This document shows, in pieces, positions 17,937 through 26,914 of a stretch of DNA of 64,000 nucleotides. The stretch comes from Nitrospirillum sp034653355 (GTDB lineage Bacteria; Pseudomonadota; Alphaproteobacteria; Azospirillales; Azospirillaceae), in the NCBI RefSeq assembly GCF_034653355.1, contig NZ_JAYEER010000003.1, positions 1,178,001 through 1,242,000 on the forward strand. Direction: 5' to 3'. The translations under genes were made by a program, and so were the position numbers. A model generated the notes under the pieces. The model had not been told where the DNA came from, made no database searches, and saw nothing but the letters and a program-made list of their open reading frames with translations. Each line of letters begins with the position of its first letter. Within the stretch, counting starts at the first letter, position 1.

Positions 17937-20785
17937 CGGGGCAGCAGCACGTCGCAGGCGAAGTCCGGCGCCAGGCGTCGGACCAGCAGGTGTCCCAGGC
18001 CGGCATGGCCCCGGAACAGGGCGGCATCGTCGGGTGCGCCCGCCACGTCCGCCACCATCAGTCGGCCCCGCCCGGCCGCCCAGTCGGCCAGCCGGGTGTT
18101 CAGGGCGGTGTCGATTTCATCCTCCACGCCCGGCGACCGGGTGGTCAGCGTGGCCAGGATCTCCAGCCGTCCGGCCTCGCCACAGCACAGGTCGTCCACC
18201 TGGTCCAGGGGGGACGCTCGCAAGGTTGCCAGTGCGGTGTGCAGGTCGGCGGCCAGCCGGCCGTCCTTGTCCCCCAGCATATCCATCAAGAGCGTGCGGG
18301 CCAGGGCGATGCCGGGCGCGCCATGGCACCATGTGGACGAGCCCTGCTGGCGGCCTGTCTGCCAATCGCCGGCGGCCGGATTGAACAGCGCGTTCTCGTA
18401 GGCCACGGCCTCCCATGCCGCGGCGTGGCACCGGGCATCGCCGGTGGCCGCATGGATGTGGGCCAAGGCGGTGGCGATGCCGGCGGCGCCGTGGGACAGG
18501 CCGGCCAACCCCGCCCGCCGCCGCCCGGGCCAGTGCCGGCCACCCACGCCATCGGTTTGGGAGGCGGCCAGCAGTGCCGTTCCGCAGGCGGCCATGGCCT
18601 GGGCAACGACCGGCCCGGGTTCCAGGACGGCCAAACCCCAGGCCAGGCCGGCGGCGCCGTCCATCACATCGGACGCATCGCCCACCGGGCCATTCTCGAT
18701 CGCCAGCGCCAGGGGCGTCTCGACCGCCAGCGCCAGGGCGTCATGGGCCAGGGCCGGGTCGGCCAGCAGACGGGCGCACCAGGCCAAGCCGGCGATCATC
18801 CCCCCCAGGCCGCGCCCATAGCCGGGCCCGAAGCGGCGGGCCAGGCGCGGTGCCTCCCCCCGATGGATGGCGGCCCGCAAGGGCTGCTGCGCCTGCCGCG
18901 CCAGGTCCAGCAGGCGCTCGTCGTCCAAGGCGCGCCCGGCCTCCGACAGGAAGACGGCGATGCCACCGGCGCCGTAGCACAGGCCCGGCCCCGCCGGGGC
19001 GGTCAGGGCCGGCATCTGCTCCCACAGCCGCACCCAGCGCAGCGCTCCCGGTTCCTGACCCACGGCCAGATCGGCCACCCGGTCGGCCAGCGCGCGCAGG
19101 GTGGTGCGGAAGTCGGGGCCTGGGACGGCTTCCGCTACGACGCCCACGTCCTGGGGAGGCAGGGTGGGGGGACGCCGGGCGGGGGGGCGCAGAGCGGCGC
19201 GTAGCAGGGCCGTTGTTCGGTTGATCGTTGCATCATCCAGTGCGGCGAGCGCCGCCGTCACCTGGTCGTACGGGGGGATGGCGAATACCGGGCCCAGGGG
19301 GCTGGCGGCCGTGCCGGCGGCTTCAACGCTCCAGGCCTCGCGGCCGCCGGGACGGAAGGTGAAGGCCGGGATGTCCAGACGGTCCAGGGCCCGCGCTTCC
19401 GCCGCCAGCGCCCGCCGCCAGGCGGCCGGATCGCCCAGCAGTGGCGCGCGGCCGGCGGCCCGCGCCACCTGGCGCGTGAAGGCGGCCTCATCCTTGGCCC
19501 CCTCGCCGATCAGCGCGGGTGCCAGGACCAGCCCATAGAGGTTGGTGGCGGCCAGCAGCAGGCGGCAGCGGACATTACGGAACCGGGCCAGCGAACCCTC
19601 CGGCGCCATCAGCGCCGTCTTGTGCGCCACTAGGGTGCGCAGGGTGGCCTGGAAGCCGTCCAGGACGGCCGTGCTGAAATTCCGTACGTCCAGGGGGACG
19701 CTGCCCAGACTGGGGCCGGGAGCGAAGCTGGGCACCGGCTGTTCGCCCAGGTGCAGCCAATCCGTGCCGGCGTGACGCACCACGGTTTGCGGCCGGGGCG
19801 CCAGGGGGCCGGAGCCAGCGGCGGCCAGGGGCGCCAGCGTCGCCCCTCCGTCGAAGGAGGTATAGACCGGCAGGATGCCGTTGGCGAACAGGTGCGGGTC
19901 GTCCAGGGGATCGGCCACACCCAGATCCGCCGGGCCGGGCTGGAACAGGCATTCCAGGTCGACGATGACGGGAAAGAGGCCCGCCGGGATCAAGTTGTCG
20001 GGATGGATGTCGCTGCCGCGCAGCAGGAACATCAGGGCCAGAAGGCCGCCGCACCGTTCCATATAGGCGTGCGCCCCGGCCGCATCGGGCAGGGGGGCAG
20101 GGTCCACCCATTCCATCCACCCATGGTCGCTGCCGTCCATCACCCACGGGACGCGGTGGGCCGGGGCGGTGCCGGCGGCGTTCAGCCGGTCCAGCAGGTG
20201 CCCGAACGCCGCCTCCGCCGCCAGGGCGCGGGGCTTATAGGCTATGCGTGTGCCGTCGGCCAAGGTCACGCGGATGACCGTGCAGCCGCCGCCATGGGGG
20301 TCGGACAGGCCGGGGGTGCCGTCGGCGATCGCCGGCACGGTGCCCCGCCACGCGGGATGCCGGACGGCCAGGGCGGCGGCGTCCTGGTGGAAATGGCGGG
20401 CGAAGGCCGTGATGGCGTCCACCCAATCGGTGCACATCCGGTCCAGGCGGCGGCGCAGTATGGGCCAGTCGGCCAGCAGCGTATCGACGTGCGGTCCCCG
20501 GGCGGCCGTGGCGAAGGCGCGATAACGGTCGCGGGGCACCCAGGCTGGCGGCTCATCATAAAGGCGGGCGATGGCGGGCACCGCTTCGATCTCCTGGAAC
20601 GCCGCCGTCAGGGCCGGGCCGGCGACCTCGCTCAGGCGGGCTGCCAGCGCCCCGATCGCGCCTCGCCGGGCCGACAGCGGCAATACGACGCCGCCGGCCA
20701 GGGACCGGTCAAGACGCTCCGCCGCCCGGTCGACCAGCGGCGCCAGGATGTCCAGGAACGGGGTGTCCACAGGCGACGCCGTCAC
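17915..20785 (-). CDS. lanM: Class II lanthipeptide synthetase (LanM), ProcM-like zinc site
   Basis: 956-residue bifunctional enzyme that dehydrates Ser/Thr of a precursor and joins Cys to form (methyl)lanthionine rings, in the cytoplasm. Dehydratase half (about 90-540): Lys184 in IAYKPR, the RGSDIHPDN loop with Asp259, His261, Asn264, and IVDLECL at 275-280. Cyclase half (about 560-956) is LanC-like with zinc ligands Cys820 (WCHGAPG), Cys867 and Cys868 (DLCCGEAG). Most LanMs have Cys-Cys-His; a Cys-Cys-Cys set with this 47/48 spacing is the feature of ProcM, the substrate-tolerant prochlorosin synthetase. GTG start, with the precursor gene 20 bases upstream. The 3' end overlaps the exporter operon by 22 bases. 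Confidence 0.92.
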   Translation of the reverse strand: MTASPVDTPFLDILAPLVDRAAERLDRSLAGGVVLPLSARRGAIGALAARLSEVAGPALTAAFQEIEAVPAIARLYDEPPAWVPRDRYRAFATAARGPHVDTLLADWPILRRRLDRMCTDWVDAITAFARHFHQDAAALAVRHPAWRGTVPAIADGTPGLSDPHGGGCTVIRVTLADGTRIAYKPRALAAEAAFGHLLDRLNAAGTAPAHRVPWVMDGSDHGWMEWVDPAPLPDAAGAHAYMERCGGLLALMFLLRGSDIHPDNLIPAGLFPVIVDLECLFQPGPADLGVADPLDDPHLFANGILPVYTSFDGGATLAPLAAAGSGPLAPRPQTVVRHAGTDWLHLGEQPVPSFAPGPSLGSVPLDVRNFSTAVLDGFQATLRTLVAHKTALMAPEGSLARFRNVRCRLLLAATNLYGLVLAPALIGEGAKDEAAFTRQVARAAGRAPLLGDPAAWRRALAAEARALDRLDIPAFTFRPGGREAWSVEAAGTAASPLGPVFAIPPYDQVTAALAALDDATINRTTALLRAALRPPARRPPTLPPQDVGVVAEAVPGPDFRTTLRALADRVADLAVGQEPGALRWVRLWEQMPALTAPAGPGLCYGAGGIAVFLSEAGRALDDERLLDLARQAQQPLRAAIHRGEAPRLARRFGPGYGRGLGGMIAGLAWCARLLADPALAHDALALAVETPLALAIENGPVGDASDVMDGAAGLAWGLAVLEPGPVVAQAMAACGTALLAASQTDGVGGRHWPGRRRAGLAGLSHGAAGIATALAHIHAATGDARCHAAAWEAVAYENALFNPAAGDWQTGRQQGSSTWCHGAPGIALARTLLMDMLGDKDGRLAADLHTALATLRASPLDQVDDLCCGEAGRLEILATLTTRSPGVEDEIDTALNTRLADWAAGRGRLMVADVAGAPDDAALFRGHAGLGHLLVRRLAPDFACDVLLPRQVSRVS

Positions 20786-20805
20786 TGCGGGCGACTTGCC
20801 CGGCC

Positions 20806-21102
20806 TTACCTGGTGAAAATGCAGTAGCAGCCTTTGGTGTATATGCAGTAGGGGGAGCCGCCGCCGGAAACATGGTCCAGCGCGTCGTCGTCCAGCGGTT
20901 CCATCTGGGTGGGCGCGCTGCCGGCCCGGGCGGCGAAGACGCCCTCGATCTCGTCGGCGGTCAGCTGGATGCCGCGCGTGGCCGCGAAGTCCGCCAACGC
21001 CTTGGCCGCCGCCTTCACATCGCCCCCGCCGGCTATGCCCTTCAGTATTTTCTTGTCCGAGGCGATCAGGGCCTTCAGTTTTTCCAGTTCCGACTGCGAC
21101 AT
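20806..21102 (-). CDS. lanA: Lanthipeptide precursor with Nif11-type leader
   Basis: 98 residues. ATG 21102 is chosen because GGGGG lies eight bases upstream and the product starts MSQSELEKLKALI; an in-frame GTG at 21117 would add five residues. Residues 1-79 form a helical, acidic leader of the Nif11-like type (KALADFAATRGIQLTADEIE, then LDDDALDHVSGGG). After Gly80-Gly82 comes the 16-residue core SPYCIYTKGCYCIFTR, with one Ser, two Thr and three Cys. LanM directly downstream would dehydrate and cyclise it and the C39 exporter would cut after the glycines. Whether cleavage is after Gly81 or Gly82 is not clear. No second precursor was seen nearby. Confidence 0.9.
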   Translation of the reverse strand: MSQSELEKLKALIASDKKILKGIAGGGDVKAAAKALADFAATRGIQLTADEIEGVFAARAGSAPTQMEPLDDDALDHVSGGGSPYCIYTKGCYCIFTR

Positions 21103-21537
21103 GACATCATCCCCCACCAGTGTCCGGATCCCGGATACACGGTAAAGAGCGTGGCATCAATACGCTGGTAAGTTGCTATCGCTTTAGTGCGGGATGGCGG
21201 GGTGGATTTTCAAAGGCCACCTAGCCGCCAGAGGTTGACGGCTGGCAAAGCCATAGGTCCCGTCTTCAAGGACCCCCTGGGCGCGGAAGGCGTGGAGAGT
21301 CTAAGCCTTGCAGGGCGGCGTCAGAAAGATGTCGGACATCTGCGAAACCCAGTTGCGCCAAGCCGATCCCATGTGCCATATGTTCACCCCGCTTGCGGCG
21401 CCCCGATTTTTTCAAGAGGTGGCGTATTTTCCGCAAGCGAATACAGTATCTTGTATCCCCTTGCGGTGAAGTCTGCCGTAGGAAGGCCATCCCCCGGGTG
21501 GCCGCACATAGGATGGATTACCCTCCATCCGCCTCAT
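21103..21537. other. Intergenic region upstream of the lanthipeptide operon
   Basis: About 430 bases without a convincing gene. It must hold the promoter for the precursor-lanM operon (reading leftward) and perhaps that of tRNA-Glu (rightward). An imperfect palindrome, TCCGG-ATC-CCGGA, flanked by GTG/CAC sits at 21120-21140, only about 20 bases before the precursor start, and could be an operator. I do not see confident -35/-10 boxes. Confidence 0.4.
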
Positions 21538-21613
<76 letters not shown>

Positions 21614-21694
21614 CGCTTCCAGCGTTTCGGCTGGATTTTGCGGGACAATCTGGGACAGATGGATCCGCGGGACACCCGGCGAGACTGTATTCCC

Positions 21695-21976
21695 GTGGCG
21701 ACCATCGCCTCCTGGAAGAACCGGAACCGCCAAGTCATTGGCTACCAGGTGAACATCCGGCGTAACAGCCTCCTCACCCAATCCAATCCAAAACCTTTGA
21801 GGCCAGGACTGCGCCAAGCGTTGGGCCGCCGAGACGAAATCAAAAATTTCCCGTGGCGCCCTCGTCGGTCGCGCCGAGGCGGAGCGCAACACCCTGGGGA
21901 TCTGATCCGCCGCTGTCAGGTAGAGATCACGCCCACCAAGCTGGGGACGGCAGGGAGAAAGGCCACCTGGCCATGA
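21695..21976 (+). pseudogene. Tyrosine-type integrase N-terminal remnant, multiply frameshifted
   Basis: About 80 bases downstream of tRNA-Glu. Pieces in different frames read like the start of a phage-type integrase: VATIASWKNRNRQVIGYQV in frame one, then QSKTFEA, then DCAKRWAAETKS and GRAEAERNTLG, then GDLIRRCQVEITPTKLG. At least three frame changes are needed to join them, and no catalytic domain (R-H-R-Y) follows. This is a decayed integrase marking an old integration at the tRNA; the assignment rests on N-terminal pattern only. Confidence 0.6.
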
Positions 21977-22035
21977 TCCTGGATGTCCAGACCAGTCTGA
22001 TGCGGATGACCCTGCTGGCGTCAAAGTGTTAACAT

Positions 22036-22069
22036 AAGGCCCGCCCCGGCCACAGGTGGGGCGGGCCTT
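22036..22069. terminator. Perfect 12-bp GC hairpin
   Basis: AAGGCCCGCCCC (22036-22047) and GGGGCGGGCCTT (22058-22069) are exact reverse complements around a 10-base loop. It ends the tRNA/integrase-remnant segment before the ABC transporter operon. The arm ends AA/TT, but no long T-run follows. Confidence 0.6.
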
Positions 22070-22266
22070 CGGCCTGTTCCATATGGGCGTGAGGGGGGCG
22101 TCGCCTTGACCTTGCGAGGCCACCTGTGGGCTACGGGCAAAAGAGCGAGGCATGCGCCGGACACATGGATTGCAAGCGCGTCCGCATGGCCTGCGCGCGC
22201 TGGTGTTGCGCGCGCCCAAGAAAAACAACCAGATGTCGGGGGAGGTGCGAAATACCATATGAAAAC

Positions 22267-22345
22267 CAACCGGTTGATCTTATGGCGAATATATGTGAAA
22301 GATTTTAAATATACATATTTATGATGTAAAAGTATTTATCAACCG
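22267..22345. promoter_or_regulatory. AT-rich promoter region with inverted repeats before the Dpp-type operon
   Basis: The palindrome CAACCGGTTG (22267-22276) overlaps CGGTTGAT (22271-22278), whose exact inverse ATCAACCG recurs at 22338-22345, flanking a very AT-rich stretch (about 22285-22337). Such a pair of sites around a promoter is consistent with a regulator-bound operator, but no regulator is assigned. Confidence 0.4.
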
Positions 22346-22407
22346 CACTTCCCCATGCATGCTGGGGCTGGGCGTGAAGGACGCCGGTCTGATGGCAGGG
22401 ACAAGGC

Positions 22408-24000
22408 ATGCGGCGGCGGGATTTCCTGGAAGGCATGGCGGGGGTAGGGTTGCTGGCGGGCATGGCACCCGTCCCGGTGGCGCTGGCGGATGCCGGTCCA
22501 AGGCGCGGCGGCACCTTGGTCGCCACCATTCCCGGGGAGCCGACGCATCTGGTCTCCGCCTTCGATTCCACCATGACCATCGGCATGGTCGGGGCCAAGG
22601 TGCTGGAAGGTCTGGTCACCTACGATCTGGACCTGAACCCGCAGCCGGCGCTGGCCACGGCCTGGGTGGTGGGGGATGGGGGCAAGTCCATCACCTTCAC
22701 CTTGCGCCAGGGCGTGAAATGGCACGACGGCCACGACTTCACCTCCGCCGACGTGGCCTTCTCCATGATGAAGGTGTGGAAGGCGCTGCACCCCTTCGGC
22801 CGCGCCGCCTTCGCCACCGTCACGGGCGTGGACACGCCCGACGCCCACACCGCCATCGTGCGGCTGTCGGCCCCGGCGCAGTACCTGTTCGGCTATCTCA
22901 ACGTCTACGGCGCCCAGGTTCTGCCCCGGCACATCTATGACGGCACCGACATCCTGACCAATCCCGCCAACGCCGCCCCCATCGGCACCGGCCCCTTCGT
23001 CTTCAAGGAATGGCAGCGCGGCAGCCATGTGCGTCTGGCGCGCAACCCCAGCTACTGGCGGCCGGGCCTGCCCTACCTGGACGAGGTGATCTTCCGCTTC
23101 ATCCCCGACGCCTCCGCCCGCGCCGTGGCCGTTGAATCGGGGGAGGTGCAGCTGGCGCTGGGCGGGGCCATCCTGCCCTCGGCCATCAACCGCTTCGGTG
23201 ACAAGGGGCGCTATTCCATCAACACGGATGACGGCCGCTACCTGTCGTCCATCACCCTGGCCTTTTTCAACACCCGCCGGCCGCAGTTCGCCGATCGCCG
23301 GGTCCGTCAGGCGGTGCTGTCGGCCATCGATCGCGACGCCCTGGTGCGGCTGGTCTATCGCGGCCTGGCCAAGGCGGCGACCGGCCCGGTGCCGTCCACC
23401 AACAAGCGCTACTACACCGACAAGGTGCCGGCCTTCCCCTATGATCCCAAAAGGGCGGAGGCGCTGCTGGATGAGGCCGGGTTCAAGCGCAAGGCCGATG
23501 GCACCCGTCTCAGCTTGGTGCTGGACATCCCCAGCGCCGACCAGACCCACGCCGCCGACGTGCTGAAGCAGCAGCTGGGCAAGGTGGGCGTGGATGTGCA
23601 GATCCGCGCCAGCGACCAGGTGAACTACCTGCGTCGCATCTTCACCGACAATGACTTCGACCTGTCGCTGGTCGGTCTGCACATGCTGCCCGACCCGACG
23701 CTGGGCGTGCAGCGGCTGTACTGGTCCAAGAACATCGTCAAGGGCGCGCCCTGGACCAACGGCTCCGGCTACGCCAATCCCGAGCTGGACCAGGTGATGG
23801 AAGCGGCGCAGCGGGAGCCGGACGACGCCAAGCGCCAGGCCCTGATCACCCGCTGGCAGGAGATCGCGGCGACGGACGTGCCCATCCTGGATCTGGTGGA
23901 ACAGGTGTGGGTGACGGTGGCCACCACCCGTTTGCGGCGGCCCACGCCCCAGGGCGACGGCCTGTTCGACACCTTGGCCGACGCGTGGCTGACGGCATGA
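22408..24000 (+). CDS. Periplasmic substrate-binding protein of a Dpp/Opp-type ABC transporter
   Basis: 530 residues, SBP family 5. The N-terminus MRRRDFLEGMAGVGLLAGM is a Tat-type signal (RRRDFL) ending around ALADA; the mature part begins GGTLVATIPGEPTHL and shows typical family blocks such as ITFTLRQGVKWHDGHDF and RNPSYWRPGLPYL. It binds a peptide or similar ligand in the periplasm and delivers it to the permeases encoded directly downstream (four-base overlap). Ligand unknown; the family also takes nickel, glutathione and opines. Confidence 0.88.
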   Translation: MRRRDFLEGMAGVGLLAGMAPVPVALADAGPRRGGTLVATIPGEPTHLVSAFDSTMTIGMVGAKVLEGLVTYDLDLNPQPALATAWVVGDGGKSITFTLRQGVKWHDGHDFTSADVAFSMMKVWKALHPFGRAAFATVTGVDTPDAHTAIVRLSAPAQYLFGYLNVYGAQVLPRHIYDGTDILTNPANAAPIGTGPFVFKEWQRGSHVRLARNPSYWRPGLPYLDEVIFRFIPDASARAVAVESGEVQLALGGAILPSAINRFGDKGRYSINTDDGRYLSSITLAFFNTRRPQFADRRVRQAVLSAIDRDALVRLVYRGLAKAATGPVPSTNKRYYTDKVPAFPYDPKRAEALLDEAGFKRKADGTRLSLVLDIPSADQTHAADVLKQQLGKVGVDVQIRASDQVNYLRRIFTDNDFDLSLVGLHMLPDPTLGVQRLYWSKNIVKGAPWTNGSGYANPELDQVMEAAQREPDDAKRQALITRWQEIAATDVPILDLVEQVWVTVATTRLRRPTPQGDGLFDTLADAWLTA

Positions 24001-25007
24001 TCGTCCTGTCACCACGCGCCCGCGGCCTCGGCCGCTTCATCCTGGTCCGGCTGGCGCAGGTGGTGCCTGTGGTCCTGGGCATCGCTGTGCTGAATTTCTT
24101 CATCCTGCACCTGGCGCCGGGCGACATCGTCGACGTGCTGGCGGGGGATTCCGGCGGCGCCACGCCGGAATACATGGCCGAATTGCGCCATCGCTTCGGC
24201 CTGGATCAGCCGGTGTGGGTACAGTTCTACCGTTATCTCCTGAACCTGGCGCAATTCAACTTCGGCTACGCCTACCGCCATGGCATGCCGGTCTTCGCGC
24301 TGATCGCCAGCCGCCTGCCGTCCACCCTGCTGCTGATGGGGGTGTCGCTGCTGTTGACGGTGACGGTCAGCACGGCGCTGGGCGTGCTGTCGGCGACCCG
24401 GGTGCGCACCTGGGTGGACCAGGGCATTTCCATCCTGGTGCTGGTGGCGCATTCCATCCCCGGCTTCTGGCTGGGCCTGATGGCCATTGTGCTGTTCTCG
24501 GCCAAGCTGGGCTGGCTGCCCTCGGGCGGCATGGTCTCGCTGGATCGGGCGGGGCAGGGCTGGGGCGCCCTGGTGCTGGATGTCGCCCGCCATCTGGTGC
24601 TGCCGGCGGCGACGCTGGCCGTTTTCTACCTGGCAGTCTACACCCGGCTGGTGCGCTCCTCCCTGCTGGAGCTGCATGGGGCGGATTTCGTCCGCACGGC
24701 CCGGGCCAAGGGGGCGGGCGAGGCGCGCGTCATCCTGGTGCATGCCCTGCGCAACGCCCTGCTGCCGCTGGTCACCATGCTGGGCTATCAGTTGGCCTCG
24801 CTGCTCAGCGGCTCGGTGGTGGTGGAGTCCGTCTTCGGCTGGCCCGGCCTGGGCCGCCTGATCTTTGACGCCGTGCTGGCTCGGGATCTGAACCTGCTGC
24901 TGGGCATCCTGTTCCTCAGTTCCATCCTGGTCACGCTGCTGAACGTGGCGGTGGACGTGGCTTATCGCCTGCTGGACCCCCGCGTCGCGGTCGGGGGGCG
25001 GCGATGA
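23997..25007 (+). CDS. DppB/OppB-type permease
   Basis: 336 residues from ATG 23997, inside the stop of the binding-protein gene (ATGA). About six membrane helices; the N-terminus RFILVRLAQVVPVVLGIAVL and the loop GVKxx-like segment HRFGLDQPVWVQFYRYL are characteristic of DppB. The EAA-type cytoplasmic loop reads DFVRTARAKGAGEARVILVH. Overlaps the next permease by four bases. Confidence 0.9.
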   Translation: MIVLSPRARGLGRFILVRLAQVVPVVLGIAVLNFFILHLAPGDIVDVLAGDSGGATPEYMAELRHRFGLDQPVWVQFYRYLLNLAQFNFGYAYRHGMPVFALIASRLPSTLLLMGVSLLLTVTVSTALGVLSATRVRTWVDQGISILVLVAHSIPGFWLGLMAIVLFSAKLGWLPSGGMVSLDRAGQGWGALVLDVARHLVLPAATLAVFYLAVYTRLVRSSLLELHGADFVRTARAKGAGEARVILVHALRNALLPLVTMLGYQLASLLSGSVVVESVFGWPGLGRLIFDAVLARDLNLLLGILFLSSILVTLLNVAVDVAYRLLDPRVAVGGRR

Positions 25008-25885
25008 CGGCGGATATCCTGTCCAAGGTCGAAGGACCCCGCGCCGGCCGGCTGTCCCGGCTGCGGGCACGGCACGGCGGCCTGCGCCCCTTGCTCCTGG
25101 GTTTGGTGCTGCCCCTGGGTGTCATCGCCACAGCCACCCTGGTCCGCCTCATCGTGCGCGGCGACCCGTGGGAGATGGCGGGGCCGCCGCTGCTGTGGCC
25201 GGGGGAGGATGACCAATTCCCGCTGGGCACCGACGCGCTGGGCCGCGACATCCTGACCGGTATCGCCGCCGGCGCTCCCGTCTCGTTGCTGATCGGCCTG
25301 GTCAGCGCCGCGCTGACCGTGGGCCTGGGCATGACCATCGGTGCCCTGGGTGGCTATTACGGTGGCCGGGTGGACGCGGTGCTGATGCGCGTGACAGAGC
25401 TGTTCCAGACTGTGCCGCAGTTCATCCTGGCCGTGGTGCTGGTCGCCATCATCAAGCCATCGGTGGCGACCATCGTCATCGCCATCGGCGTCGTCTCCTG
25501 GCCGCCCACCGCCCGTCTGATGCGTGCGCAGTTCCTGGCCTTGCGGGAGCGGGAATTCGTGCAGGCGGCCCGCACCCTGGGTATGGGCGACTGGCAGCTG
25601 ATCCGTACCCAGTTCCTGCCCAACGCCCTGCCGCCCATCATCGTCATGTCCAGCCTGACGGTGGCCCTGGCCATCCAGACGGAGGCGGCGCTGGCCTTTA
25701 TGGGCCTGGGCGATCCCAACGTCATGACCTGGGGCGGCATGGTCGGGGCGGGGCAGCAGGACCTGATGGGCGCCTGGTACGTCTGCGGCCTGCCGGGCCT
25801 GGCCATCCTGGTCACGGTGCTGGCCTTCAACCTGCTGGGGGAATGGCTGAACGACGCCCTGAACCCCCGTCTCGGCGAGCGATAG
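25004..25885 (+). CDS. DppC/OppC-type permease
   Basis: 293 residues; second inner-membrane subunit. It carries the family sequence FPLGTDALGRDILTGI near 73-88 and the EAA loop EFVQAARTLGMGDWQLI. Length is normal. It precedes the two ATPases by nine bases and pairs with the permease upstream. Confidence 0.9.
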   Translation: MTADILSKVEGPRAGRLSRLRARHGGLRPLLLGLVLPLGVIATATLVRLIVRGDPWEMAGPPLLWPGEDDQFPLGTDALGRDILTGIAAGAPVSLLIGLVSAALTVGLGMTIGALGGYYGGRVDAVLMRVTELFQTVPQFILAVVLVAIIKPSVATIVIAIGVVSWPPTARLMRAQFLALREREFVQAARTLGMGDWQLIRTQFLPNALPPIIVMSSLTVALAIQTEAALAFMGLGDPNVMTWGGMVGAGQQDLMGAWYVCGLPGLAILVTVLAFNLLGEWLNDALNPRLGER

Positions 25886-25894
25886 GAGGGGGCC

Positions 25895-26914
25895 ATGGCA
25901 CTGCTGGAGGTACGGGGCCTGAAGACCTGGTTCGACACGGCGCGCGGCACGGTCCGCGCCGTGGACGGTGTGGACTTCCATGTCGACCGGGGGGAGACGC
26001 TGGCCCTGGTGGGGGAAAGCGGCAGCGGCAAGTCCGTCACCGCCTATTCCCTGTTGCGCCTGCTGGCGCCGCCTGGCCGTGTGGTGGGGGGCCGCGCCTT
26101 GTTCGACGGCGTCGACCTGCTGACCCTGGACGCCGCCCGTCTGCGCGCCCTGCGCGGCGGTCGCATCGCCATGATTTTCCAGGAACCGATGACGGCGCTG
26201 AACCCCGTCATGACGGTGGGCGCCCAAGTGGCGGAAGCGGTGCGGTTGCACAGTCCCGTCAGCCGGCGCCAGGCCTGGGACCGGGCGGTGGAGCTGCTGG
26301 ACCGGGTCCGCATTCCCGCCGCCGCCACGCGTGCCCGCAGCTACCCGCATGAGCTGTCGGGCGGCATGCGCCAGCGCGTGGTCATCGCCATGGCGCTGGC
26401 CTGCCAACCCGACCTGCTGATCGCGGATGAGCCGACCACCGCGCTGGACGTCACCACCCAGGCGCAGATCCTTGACCTGCTGCGCGACCTGCAGCGTGAC
26501 ATGGGCATGGCCCTGATCCTGATCACCCACGATCTGGGTGTGGTGGCGGAGGTGGCGGATCGCGCCGCCGTGTTCTACGCCGGCAGGGTGGTGGAGCAGG
26601 GGCCGGTGGCCGGCCTGTTCGACCGGCCCCGGCATCCGTACACCCGGGGCCTGTTGGCCTCCTTGCGGCTGGAAAATGCGGTGCCCGGCACACGCCTGCC
26701 GGAGATCGCGGGCACGGTGCCGTCGCTTCTGGACCTGCCGCCCGGTTGCGCCTTCGCGCCCCGCTGCGGCCAGGCCACCGACGCCTGCCGCCTGGCGACC
26801 CCCGTGCTGGCTACCTCTATGTTGGACGGCGGGGATGGATGGCAGGCGGCCTGCTGGGCCGAGGTGCTGTCCATCCCCCGGGCCGAGCGTATCGCGGAAT
26901 TGGCGCTGTCATGA
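25895..26914 (+). CDS. DppD/OppD-type ABC ATPase
   Basis: 339 residues. Walker A GESGSGKS at 40-47, signature LSGGMRQRVVIAMAL, Walker B LLIADEPTTALD and the H-loop THD are intact. The C-terminal oligopeptide-transporter extension has the Cys pattern CAFAPRCGQATDAC, typical of DppD/DppF proteins. Preceded by a strong GGAGGGGG site; ends in an ATGA overlap with the partner ATPase. Confidence 0.92.
   Translation: MALLEVRGLKTWFDTARGTVRAVDGVDFHVDRGETLALVGESGSGKSVTAYSLLRLLAPPGRVVGGRALFDGVDLLTLDAARLRALRGGRIAMIFQEPMTALNPVMTVGAQVAEAVRLHSPVSRRQAWDRAVELLDRVRIPAAATRARSYPHELSGGMRQRVVIAMALACQPDLLIADEPTTALDVTTQAQILDLLRDLQRDMGMALILITHDLGVVAEVADRAAVFYAGRVVEQGPVAGLFDRPRHPYTRGLLASLRLENAVPGTRLPEIAGTVPSLLDLPPGCAFAPRCGQATDACRLATPVLATSMLDGGDGWQAACWAEVLSIPRAERIAELALS

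Noticed and set aside
19751..20827. Plus-strand frames across lanM
   Set aside because: Arg/Gln-rich shadows; the LanM catalytic and zinc motifs are on the minus strand.
24962..26635. 557-codon minus-strand frame opposite the ABC transporter genes
   Set aside because: Gln/His/Gly-rich shadow without domains; ATPase and permease motifs are intact on the other strand.
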